Shown: positions 33,612 through 40,703 of the stretch, in pieces
How the letters are laid out: the number at the start of each line of letters is the position of its first letter
How positions within the stretch are numbered: the stretch's first letter is position 1
Assembly (NCBI GenBank): GCA_017883205.1
Contig: JADGNZ010000001.1
Span: 297,639-340,341 of the forward strand
Source: Thermoanaerobaculia bacterium
Lineage (GTDB): Bacteria; Acidobacteriota; Thermoanaerobaculia; Gp7-AA8
Direction of reading: 5' to 3'
DNA: 42,703 bases
Made by a program: the position numbers and the translations under genes
The notes under the pieces: model-generated
Seen by the model: the letters and a program-made list of their open reading frames with translations, nothing else
The model's database searches: none
What the model was told of the DNA's origin: nothing

Positions 33612-33836
33612 TCAATGAGGACTCGCAACGGCGGACACTGTCTCCTTTGCGAGCTCCAGCGCTGCGACGGCCTGTTCCCTGCTAACGTCTGGGAAGGAAT
33701 CCAAGAAGACATCCAGCGAATCGCCTGCCTCGAGATAGTCGAACAGGTTGCGGAGCGGGACCCGGGTTCCCACGAACACAGGTTCGCCCGCCAGGATCTC
33801 TGGATCGGCGTGCACGATCTGGTTGTGAGTGAGCAT
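33612..33836 (-). CDS. DUF433 family antitoxin-like protein
   Basis: A 74-residue DUF433 protein (PF04255): HADPEILAGEPVFVGTRVPL, LFDYLEAGDSLDVFLDSFPD and VSREQAVAALELAKE are a close family match. These are small winged-helix-like proteins, usually the antitoxin partner of a PIN-like DUF5615 toxin encoded directly downstream. Here no such toxin follows: the next gene in that direction is the nuclease-like gene. It is thus an orphan. No ribosome site is obvious. GTTAGAT (complement of 33575-33581) lies about 30 bp after the stop. Confidence 0.9.
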   Translation of the reverse strand: MLTHNQIVHADPEILAGEPVFVGTRVPLRNLFDYLEAGDSLDVFLDSFPDVSREQAVAALELAKETVSAVASPH

Positions 33837-33874
33837 CTGTCGAATTCTACTACTCGGGCGCTGCCGACTAACCC

Positions 33875-35407
33875 CTACTTCGGAATCGGAATACTCCCCA
33901 GCAAGTACTTCAAATCATCGTCGCGCCACCGAATGCCTCCTCCGAATGTGAAGGCGGTGTGGTTGAGGACATTGTCGACTCCGCTGCGGATGAAGATCGT
34001 TGGAGTGGTCGGCTTCTCCTGGCGGAAGGTGTATTCGCCGAAGAGGCGGACGTGGGGGTTGTTGTCGCCGTTGCGGTGGCCGAAATCGAAGACTTCGCCG
34101 GTGGCGCGGATGCGGTTGTTGAAGAAGTAGTCGACGCCAGCGCCGCCTGAGGAGTCGATCATGCCGAGGCGGACGGCGAAGGGGGCGATCGTCCAGCCGG
34201 CTTGGGCGGAGACGAGGAACGAGCGGTCGAAACGGGTCTGTTGCGTGATCGTCGTCTGCGATTGGCCGGTTGCCGGATTCGTCACGGTCTGTTCGATCGT
34301 ATTGTCGCGGCGCTTGCCGAACGGCGTGTCAGCGAGCTCGATGTTGTAGAAGCGATTGTGCTCGGGATTCGGGTTCAGGCGCAGCCAGACGGCGGAGCGG
34401 GAGTTGCCCAGCTTGCCGTTGCCGTCCTGTTGCGCGGGCAGACCGGCGTAATAGTCGCCATTGAGCCCGAGGTCGAGCTGCATTCTGCTGGCGCGGCCGA
34501 GCGTGTTGCGCAACTCGTTCACGCCGCTCTCGACCGAGCCGAGGGCCGCGGTGAGGCGGTCGTGCGCTTCGTTGCTGTAGAGAAGCTTGCCGACGGTTCC
34601 TTCACCGCTGCGGATCTGGGTGGTCACGGCGTTGAGATTGTCGGATGTGGTCTTGAGATCGGCGGAAAGGGTGCGGAGGTTTTCGACGATGTGGCGGACG
34701 TCTTCGCGATTCTCGCCGACCGTGCCGTTCATCTGCGTGGCCATCCGGTCGATTGAAGCGGCCAGACGTGGGATCTCGACGCGCAGCGATTCGCTGATGA
34801 CGCGCGCGTTCGCAACCGTGGCGTCGACGTTGGTCCGGTTCGCAGCGATCAGGTCGCGCACCTGCTCGGTGATGGTGCGGACATTGTCGACGATGTCGAC
34901 GAGACGCTGCTGCCCGGCGGGTCCGCTCATTGCGCCGCGCAGCGAGGCCGTGATCGCCTTGACGTCGTTCGCGATCGCGGCGACCTGATTGGTGATGTCG
35001 TCCATCGAAGCCGGCTGCGTTCCGTGAAGGACGACGCTCTGTTCTTGCGGTATTACAGGTGCATTGGACGGGCCGGGATCGAGCTCGACGTACTTCTCGC
35101 CGAGGAGCCCGAGGTTGGCGACGTGCGCGACGGCGCCGGGATGAAGCACCACGTCGGGATCGATATCCAGCGTCACCTCGGCTTTGCCATCCGAACGGAG
35201 CTTGATATTCGACACTTTTCCGACGCGAACGCCGGCCACGCGGACGGCCGATTTGTTATCGAGACCGGCGACGGAGTCGAAGAGCGCCGTCACTTTGCGT
35301 GCGCCGGTCCCGTGACCGATCTGCACGTCTTCGATCTTCAGGATGAAGTACCCGAGGATCGCCAGGACGATGAGCATGAAAACGCCGACTTTGGCTGCGG
35401 ATGACAT
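33875..35407 (-). CDS. MCE/MlaD-domain protein with coiled coil and barrel-like C-terminus
   Basis: A 510-residue envelope protein. An N-terminal anchor helix (GVFMLIVLAILGYFILKI) is followed by an MCE domain at about 35-115 (VTALFDSVAGLDNKSAVRVA, HVANLGLLGEKYVELDPG). A long amphipathic coiled coil follows (about 130-300). The last 190 residues look like beta-barrel strands (WLRLNPNPEHNRFYNIELA, VSAQAGWTIAPFAVRLG, HTAFTFGGGIRWRDDDLKYL). MCE proteins form tunnels that carry phospholipid between membranes, normally with MlaE/MlaF partners. None is adjacent. The barrel-like tail would let one chain span the periplasm; this is inference. Confidence 0.85.
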   Translation of the reverse strand: MSSAAKVGVFMLIVLAILGYFILKIEDVQIGHGTGARKVTALFDSVAGLDNKSAVRVAGVRVGKVSNIKLRSDGKAEVTLDIDPDVVLHPGAVAHVANLGLLGEKYVELDPGPSNAPVIPQEQSVVLHGTQPASMDDITNQVAAIANDVKAITASLRGAMSGPAGQQRLVDIVDNVRTITEQVRDLIAANRTNVDATVANARVISESLRVEIPRLAASIDRMATQMNGTVGENREDVRHIVENLRTLSADLKTTSDNLNAVTTQIRSGEGTVGKLLYSNEAHDRLTAALGSVESGVNELRNTLGRASRMQLDLGLNGDYYAGLPAQQDGNGKLGNSRSAVWLRLNPNPEHNRFYNIELADTPFGKRRDNTIEQTVTNPATGQSQTTITQQTRFDRSFLVSAQAGWTIAPFAVRLGMIDSSGGAGVDYFFNNRIRATGEVFDFGHRNGDNNPHVRLFGEYTFRQEKPTTPTIFIRSGVDNVLNHTAFTFGGGIRWRDDDLKYLLGSIPIPK

Positions 35408-35408
35408 G

Positions 35409-35650
35409 GTGTGTGGGGGGTGGGGAGTGGGGGGTGGGGTGTGGAAGAACTGTTCCCGCTTCCAAGCCTCACTTCATACGTCCCGTTCCTTTCTTAGGCA
35501 TCAGTTGTATCTGGGGGTCGCGCGTCGGGTGTCGGGTGTCGGAGCAAGTCCTGGCGAAACGCTTGGCTTGTCGCTCCCACACCCCACACCCTACTCCCGA
35601 CTCCCCGCGAAAACACCCCACACCCTACTCCCCACTCCCCCGAAAAACAT
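35409..35650. repeat. GTGGGG/CCCCAC inverted-repeat element between maf and the MCE gene
   Basis: G-rich arm 35409-35446 (TGTGGGGGGTGGGGAGTGG) and C-rich arm 35574-35640 (two tandem ACCCCACACCCTACTCCC blocks) are imperfect complements with a core of about 127 bp. Related GACTCCCGA strings continue into the 3' end of maf to about 35682. Confidence 0.7.
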
Positions 35651-36253
35651 CTACGACTCCCGACTCCCGACCCCCGACAACCGCAGGACATCGATCCCTG
35701 CCCGCCGCAGCATCTCGAACAGCAAAGCAAGTGGTAATCCAACTACGTTCGTGTAACTGCCGTGGATGGAGTCGATGAACATCCCGCCAATGCCTTGTAC
35801 GGCGTAAGCGCCCGCTTTGTCGAGCGGCTCGCCGGTGGCCACGTACCAGGCGATCTCGCGTTCGTCGAGCGGGAGCATACGCACTTCCGACTCGGCCACG
35901 CGCGTCTCACGCCAGTCCCGAGCGGTGTTCTGCAGCGTGACGCCGCTGTAGACGACGTGCGTTTTGCCGGCGATCAAACCGAGCATCCGCCTGGCGTCAT
36001 TTGCGTCGACCGGCTTTTCGAGTAGTTGGTCGCCGAGGAGGACGGTCGTGTCGGCGGCGATGATCCAGGCGTCGGGATGGCTGGCCGCGACCACCTCGGC
36101 CTTATCGCGCGAGAGCCGCGCCACATACTCCTCGGGTGATTCGCCGGGCTGATGAATCTCCGGCACATCGCTCGGAATGACGTCGAAGGCCAGGCCGATC
36201 GACGTCAGCAACTCGCGGCGGCGCGGCGATTGCGAAGCGAGGATGAAACTCAT
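35651..36253 (-). CDS. maf: Maf-family nucleoside triphosphate pyrophosphatase
   Basis: A 200-residue house-cleaning enzyme that hydrolyses dTTP/UTP or modified nucleotides to monophosphates. Family marks: LASQSPRRRELL at the start, SPEEYVARLSRDKAE, the catalytic Asp in IIAADTTVLLGDQLLEKP, TRVAESEVRMLPL and YVATGEPLDKAGAYAVQG. The full set fits the YhdE-like dTTP/UTP subgroup. The start overlaps the RelE-like toxin stop by four bases (ATGA at 36250-36253). The final residues (RLSGVGSRES) are encoded by a dispersed repeat string rather than family sequence, so the C-terminus has been rewritten without loss of the core. Confidence 0.94.
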   Translation of the reverse strand: MSFILASQSPRRRELLTSIGLAFDVIPSDVPEIHQPGESPEEYVARLSRDKAEVVAASHPDAWIIAADTTVLLGDQLLEKPVDANDARRMLGLIAGKTHVVYSGVTLQNTARDWRETRVAESEVRMLPLDEREIAWYVATGEPLDKAGAYAVQGIGGMFIDSIHGSYTNVVGLPLALLFEMLRRAGIDVLRLSGVGSRES

Positions 36254-36501
36254 CGCGCCAGTACCAGGCTGATGCTCAGAACGACGATGAATCGCGCTTC
36301 AGTGACGATGCGATAGATGATGCGGATCCCCTCGCTGCGGTAGCTCCAGTAACCGCGCAACGGCTCGAAGAGCGGCGCTCCGATGATGGGATCTTCGTCG
36401 ATGGTCTCGAGCGCGCGGGCGGTGACCGCGCGCTGCTCGTCGGTGAGCGCGCGCCAGTCTTTTTCAACGCGCTCGGCAAAACGGAGACGGTCATTCCACA
36501 T
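36250..36501 (-). CDS. RelE/ParE-type toxin
   Basis: An 83-residue toxin of the RelE/ParE fold: RFAERVEKDWRALTDEQRAV, FEPLRGYWSYRSEGIRIIYR and IVVLSISLVLAR are the expected helix pair and beta-sheet. RelE members cut mRNA on the ribosome; ParE members inhibit gyrase; the sequence alone does not decide. Its antitoxin is probably the Phd-like protein at 36649-36909, but a 147-bp gap holding an inverted repeat now separates them. Its stop overlaps the maf start. Confidence 0.88.
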   Translation of the reverse strand: MWNDRLRFAERVEKDWRALTDEQRAVTARALETIDEDPIIGAPLFEPLRGYWSYRSEGIRIIYRIVTEARFIVVLSISLVLAR

Positions 36502-36542
36502 GAGCGAAGTCTACTCGCGAAGGATTGGAAGGTCGCCACCGA

Positions 36543-36648
36543 GCCGGTGGCGGTACAGCCGCCGGGCCGGCGGCGCTACGCTTGTCTCGCGCGCCATTGT
36601 GTAGCGCCGCCGGCTCGGCGGCTGGATCGCCGGCGGCCCGCCGGCGGT
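36543..36648. repeat. GCCGCCGGC inverted-repeat element between antitoxin and toxin
   Basis: Two arms in opposite orientation (36543-36578 and 36600-36636) flank a short core (CTTGTCTCGCGCGCCATTGT). The left arm is identical over 31 bases to the complement of 25900-25930. The element ends at the antitoxin stop codon (36649-36651). Confidence 0.82.
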
Positions 36649-36909
36649 TTATCCGCCAAGCAGATCCTCCGCAGCCAGCATGGCGCCGCGCAGCACCTCG
36701 GTCTCTCCCTCTTCGATGGCAGCGCGCAGCGGCGCGTCGTCGGCGATGTCGATCGTCTCGCGGAGAGCGAGGTATTCATCGTGCGAGATGAGGATGGCGA
36801 TGGGACGGTCGTTGCGAAGGAACGTGGTGCGGTTGCCGGTCAGTTCGCATTCGCCGACCAGGGCGCGAAGGTCTTCCGATACGTCGTGGATATCGAATCG
36901 CTTGTCCAT
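36649..36909 (-). CDS. Phd/YefM-type antitoxin
   Basis: An 86-residue antitoxin of the prevent-host-death class: DIHDVSEDLRALVGECELTG, then NRTTFLRNDRPIAILISHDE and YLALRETID are the DNA-binding half. The acidic C-terminus (IADDAPLRAAIEEGETE) would wrap the toxin. It should bind and neutralise the RelE-like product and repress its own transcription. Its ATG overlaps the galU stop by one base (TAATG), so translation is coupled to galU. The final residues (AAEDLLGG) and stop abut the GCCGCCGGC repeat. Confidence 0.88.
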   Translation of the reverse strand: MDKRFDIHDVSEDLRALVGECELTGNRTTFLRNDRPIAILISHDEYLALRETIDIADDAPLRAAIEEGETEVLRGAMLAAEDLLGG

Positions 36910-37799
36910 TAGTTCTGACGATTTTTCGGAACGTCATTTCCGAACAGCGACTGCAGATACGTGCGGAACTCGCTGCCGACGGCCGGATGGCGCAGCGCGT
37001 AATCGACGGTCGCTTTGAGATAGCCCAGCTTCTCGCCGGCGTCGTAGCGCTTGCCTTCGAAGACGTAGCCATAGAAATCGCCGGTGCGCACCAGCTCCCG
37101 CAGCGCGTCCGTGAGCTGGATCTCGCCGCCGGCGCCGCGCTCGGTCTTCTCCAGCAGCGGGAAGACGTCCGGCGGCAGGATGTAGCGCCCGATGATCGCG
37201 TAGTGCGACGGCGGATTCACTTTCGGCTTCTCCACCATGTCGGTGATGTGAAAGCGGCGGTTGCCGAGCATGTTGCCGGCGACGATGCCGTAGCGTGTGG
37301 TCTCCGCCGCCGACACTTCCATCAGCGCGATGACCGGACGGCCTGTCTCCTCGAAGACGCGCCGCATCTGCAGGAGACACGGCTCGTTGGCCAGGATGAC
37401 GTCGTCGGGCAGGACGACTGCGAACGGCTCGTTGCCGACGGCATCCTTCGCCTGCAACACTGCGTGGCCGAGTCCGAGTGCTTCCTTCTGCCGGACCGAG
37501 ATGAGATCGGCCATCGTGCTGACCGTCTCGACCTCGCTGAGGAGATCGTTCTTCTTCCGCTCCTGCAGCGACCGCTCCAGCTCCGCCGTACGATCGAAAT
37601 GATCGAGGATGGCGTCTTTCCCCTTCGACATGACGACGATCAGCTTGTCGAGTCCCGATCCGAGCGCCTCCTCGATTCCATACTGCAGAATCGGCTTGTC
37701 GACGAGCGGCAACATCTCCTTCGGAATGACTTTCGTCGCCGGAAAGAAGCGGGTGCCGAATCCGGCGCAAGGGAAGACGCAAGTGCGAAGGGCGGTCAT
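36909..37799 (-). CDS. galU: UTP-glucose-1-phosphate uridylyltransferase
   Basis: A 296-residue cytosolic enzyme that makes UDP-glucose from UTP and glucose-1-phosphate, feeding envelope polysaccharide and glycolipid synthesis. The nucleotide-binding signature is intact: FPCAGFGTRFFPATKVIPKE, then KPILQYGIEEALGSG. Further marks are QKEALGLGHAVLQAKD, VVLPDDVIL, ITDMVEKPK and the sugar-binding GEIQLTDALREL. The ATG at 37799 is chosen; longer frames run through a G-rich repeat. It heads a tightly linked minus-strand chain: galU, Phd antitoxin, RelE toxin, maf. Confidence 0.95.
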   Translation of the reverse strand: MTALRTCVFPCAGFGTRFFPATKVIPKEMLPLVDKPILQYGIEEALGSGLDKLIVVMSKGKDAILDHFDRTAELERSLQERKKNDLLSEVETVSTMADLISVRQKEALGLGHAVLQAKDAVGNEPFAVVLPDDVILANEPCLLQMRRVFEETGRPVIALMEVSAAETTRYGIVAGNMLGNRRFHITDMVEKPKVNPPSHYAIIGRYILPPDVFPLLEKTERGAGGEIQLTDALRELVRTGDFYGYVFEGKRYDAGEKLGYLKATVDYALRHPAVGSEFRTYLQSLFGNDVPKNRQN

Positions 37800-37820
37800 G
37801 ATTTGCGAGGATAGCAGTGA

Positions 37821-37945
37821 CGGGGGGTGGGGAGTTGGGGGTGGGGAGTGGGAGCGAGGCAGAACGTCGGAGCGCTTCGGACATCGGCGCGAGCAGGACG
37901 CAGCGAACCCCTTCTCCCACACCCCACGCCCTACTCCCCACCCCC
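37821..37945. repeat. GTGGGG/CCCCAC inverted-repeat element upstream of galU
   Basis: G-rich arm 37821-37854 (GGGTGGGGAGTTGGGGGTGG) and C-rich arm 37914-37945 (ACCCCACGCCCTACTCCCCA) are imperfect complements around a 59-bp core rich in CG. It fills the gap between the divergent galU and propeller genes, so any promoters must overlap it. Confidence 0.7.
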
Positions 37946-37985
37946 AAGGCAGCAATATTGCTTTGTGGTAAAACTCTGACCGGGC

Positions 37986-39905
37986 ATGCGCAGACTCCTC
38001 ATCACTCTCACGATTCTCATCATTGCGCTACCTCTTTGCGCACAGTGGCGGCGGGCCAATCTTTACGGCGCCGACGTTCGTGCGCTGATCATCGACCCTT
38101 CCAATCCCGACACGCTCTACCTCGGCACGAGCGGCGGCGAGGTCTATGTTTCGACGGACGCCGCGAAGACGTGGCAGAACCCGCGCCGCGGAATCCCGTT
38201 TCCGGGCTACGTCGTCGACAACCTCGTGCTCGATCGCAGCGGCCGTCTCTGGGCGGCGTGCTGGGGTGCGTGGGGAGGCGGCGTCATCGCGGTCTCCGAG
38301 GATGGCGGGCAGAACTGGACGCGGCGCGATGCCGGCCTCGAGGACTTTTCGGTCCGCGCGATCGCGATCGATCCACACGACGCCGATTTCATCGTCGTCG
38401 GCGGCCTGACTGGCGTTTATCGATCGACCGACGGCGGCGCGTCGTGGGAGCAGATCTCGAAACAGATCAATGTCGAGTCGCTCGCTCTCGATCCTCGGAC
38501 GCACGACCGCATCTACGTCGGTACCTGGAGACAGGGAACGCGCACGGACGACGGCGGCAAGACGTGGAAGCTGATCAACAACGGGATGGTGCTCGACACC
38601 GACATGTTCTCGATCACCATCGACCGCTATAACCCCGACAAGGTGTGGGTCTCCACGTGCGGCTGGGTCTACAACACGCCGAACCGCGGCGACAACTGGA
38701 CGCGTTATCGCGACGGTTTCGACAACCGGCGCATTCACGACATCGCGCTCGATCCGTGCGACCGCGACTCGATTTACGCCGGCTCGGTGGCCGGCCTCTA
38801 TCGCAGCCACGACGGCGGCAAGAGCTGGTACGTGATCTCGGATGAGTCGCTGGTCGTGAATACGATCGCTCTCCATCCGCAGCGCCCGGGCCGCGTCATC
38901 CTCGGCGTCGAAGGTGACGGCGTCTATCTCTCCAACGACAACGCGAAGACGTTCACGCGCATGTGCGATGGCCTTCGCAATCTGACCATCACCTCGGTCG
39001 CTTCCGACGCCTCGCATCCGAAGAACGTTTTTGCCGCAGTTGCGTTCGGCGGCGCGTCGAGCGGCATCTATCGCTCGGCCGATGCCGGTGCAAGCTGGGC
39101 GAAGCTGGCGTCAATCGATCTGCCGCCCGTGCTCTCGCTCGTGGTCACGGACGACGCTGAAGCGAAATTCGTTGCCGGAACGGAAAAAGGATTCTTCTGG
39201 AGCAGCAACGGCGAACGGTGGACGCAGGCGCAACCGGCAAACACTCCCATTCGCGTCGACAAGGTTCTGCGATTCAACAAGGCACGCTTCTTCGCTGCGA
39301 CTTCCGAGGGGGTCTTCACGAGCCGTGATTCGGGGAAGAGCTGGTACCTCCTTGCAGGCGCCGACAATCGCGCCGTCGACATGGCCATCGGCAACCTCGG
39401 CGACAAGCGCGCGCTCTTCGCCCTGACCAGCGTCGGCGTGCTCGCGTTCGACGGGACGCAATGGACCTCGATCGAAGGCGCGCCGCCGAAGGGCCGCACG
39501 CTGGCCGTACGCGGCACGGGCGACGACCAGCTCGTCTTCGTGGCCGGATCGCAGGGCGTGAAGGCAGGACGTGTCGGTGCGGACCGGAAATGGGTCGAGG
39601 CAGAGGCCCCGGACGCGCAGTTTGCTTCGGTTTTCGGAAGCTCGCGCAGCGCCGACAACTTCGTCTTCCTCACCTCGCGCCAGCAGCACGAGATGCTCGT
39701 CGCCGAGCCGAAGACGGACGAGTGGCGCTCCTACCCACTGCCCTCGCGCACTGCTGAGGTGTCGTCGGTCGCGCTCGACCCATTCGATGGCGAGCGTCTC
39801 TACGTCGGCACCCAGGGCGAAGGGATCTTCATCTTCGAAGGGAAGTCAGCCAAGTACGAAGCGAAGAAGGCGACGGAAGCGGCGGCGGCGATGGGGACGA
39901 ATTAG
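37986..39905 (+). CDS. Secreted BNR/sortilin-type beta-propeller protein
   Basis: A 639-residue exported protein: signal peptide MRRLLITLTILIIALPLCAQ, then two consecutive sets of Asp-box blades such as VYVSTDAAKTWQNPRRG, IAVSEDGGQNWTRRDAG, VYRSTDGGASWEQIS, LYRSHDGGKSWYVISD, IYRSADAGASWAKLAS and VFTSRDSGKSWYLLAG. The Asp boxes are strictly kept (SxDxGxxW), as in VPS10/sortilin and sialidase propellers. Catalytic sialidase arginines are not evident, so binding is the likelier role. The C-terminus ends in an Ala/Lys/Glu-rich tail. The third tandem array starts about 120 bp after its stop. Confidence 0.88.
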   Translation: MRRLLITLTILIIALPLCAQWRRANLYGADVRALIIDPSNPDTLYLGTSGGEVYVSTDAAKTWQNPRRGIPFPGYVVDNLVLDRSGRLWAACWGAWGGGVIAVSEDGGQNWTRRDAGLEDFSVRAIAIDPHDADFIVVGGLTGVYRSTDGGASWEQISKQINVESLALDPRTHDRIYVGTWRQGTRTDDGGKTWKLINNGMVLDTDMFSITIDRYNPDKVWVSTCGWVYNTPNRGDNWTRYRDGFDNRRIHDIALDPCDRDSIYAGSVAGLYRSHDGGKSWYVISDESLVVNTIALHPQRPGRVILGVEGDGVYLSNDNAKTFTRMCDGLRNLTITSVASDASHPKNVFAAVAFGGASSGIYRSADAGASWAKLASIDLPPVLSLVVTDDAEAKFVAGTEKGFFWSSNGERWTQAQPANTPIRVDKVLRFNKARFFAATSEGVFTSRDSGKSWYLLAGADNRAVDMAIGNLGDKRALFALTSVGVLAFDGTQWTSIEGAPPKGRTLAVRGTGDDQLVFVAGSQGVKAGRVGADRKWVEAEAPDAQFASVFGSSRSADNFVFLTSRQQHEMLVAEPKTDEWRSYPLPSRTAEVSSVALDPFDGERLYVGTQGEGIFIFEGKSAKYEAKKATEAAAAMGTN

Positions 39906-40023
39906 GTCGCGGGGTTGCTAAGGCTCCGCTGATTCGGGTCGCATGAAACGATTAACTTAACTGACTGAGCCAGCGAAGGATGCGCTCGTGTCGTCTCCGT
40001 CGATCACGTCTGGTGCGGCAGGG

Positions 40024-40546
40024 CGCTTTCGCAGGACTCGGGGGGCTTTCGCTAATGACTCAAGGTCATTCGTCAATGACTCGGGGGTCATTCGTTAATG
40101 ACTTAGGGGTCATTCGCTAATGACTCGGAGGTCATTCGCAAAAGACTCGGGGGTCTTTCGCAAAGGACTCAGAGTCATTCGTTAAAGACTCGGGGGTCTT
40201 TCGTTAAAGACTCGAGGGTCTTTCGTTAAAGGCTCGGGGGTCTTTCGTTAAAGACTCGGGAGTCTTTCGTTAAAGACTCGAGGGTCTTTCGTTAAAGACT
40301 CGAGGGTCTTTCGCAAAGTACTCGGGGGTCTTTCGTTAAAGACTCGGGGGTCTTTCGCAAAGTACTCGGGGGTCTTTCGTTAAAGACTCGGGGGTCTTTC
40401 GCAAAGTACCCGGGGGTCTTTCGTTAAAGACTCGGGGGTCTTTCGCAAAGGACTCGAGGGTCTTTCGTTAAAGACTCGGGGTCCTTCGCAAAGGACGCAG
40501 GGGGCTTTCGTTAAAAGACTCGGGAGTCTTTCGCAAGAGACTCCTC
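40024..40546. repeat. Tandem array of about 24-25 units of 22 bp, each a small hairpin
   Basis: TTCG recurs every 22 bp (a few units are 21). The main unit is AAAGACTCGGGGGTCTTT plus CGTT, in which AAAGAC pairs with GTCTTT over a 6-base loop. Units 3-6 instead have AATGAC with GTCATT, so both arms changed together. Some units have CGCAAAGTAC and are less paired. The array occupies most of the 798-bp gap between two plus-strand genes; the flanks (39906-40023 and 40547-40703) hold nothing else I recognise. Confidence 0.9.
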
Positions 40547-40703
40547 GTGAAACCTGAAGGAAGAGTGCGACCTCGGATGCTCCAACGTTTTCCTGGGCTC
40601 AGCACCCGGCAAACCCAACGCGACCACGAACCGCGCGACCGCGACCGCGAATCCCCCCGCAACCACAACCGCGGCTTCCCCCTTGCAGTAGACTCATCGC
40701 AAC

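Noticed and set aside
33841-33874. A further attC-like core near GACTAACCCC
   Set aside because: The string does not fit RYYYAAC (A in a pyrimidine position) and no paired stem is visible.
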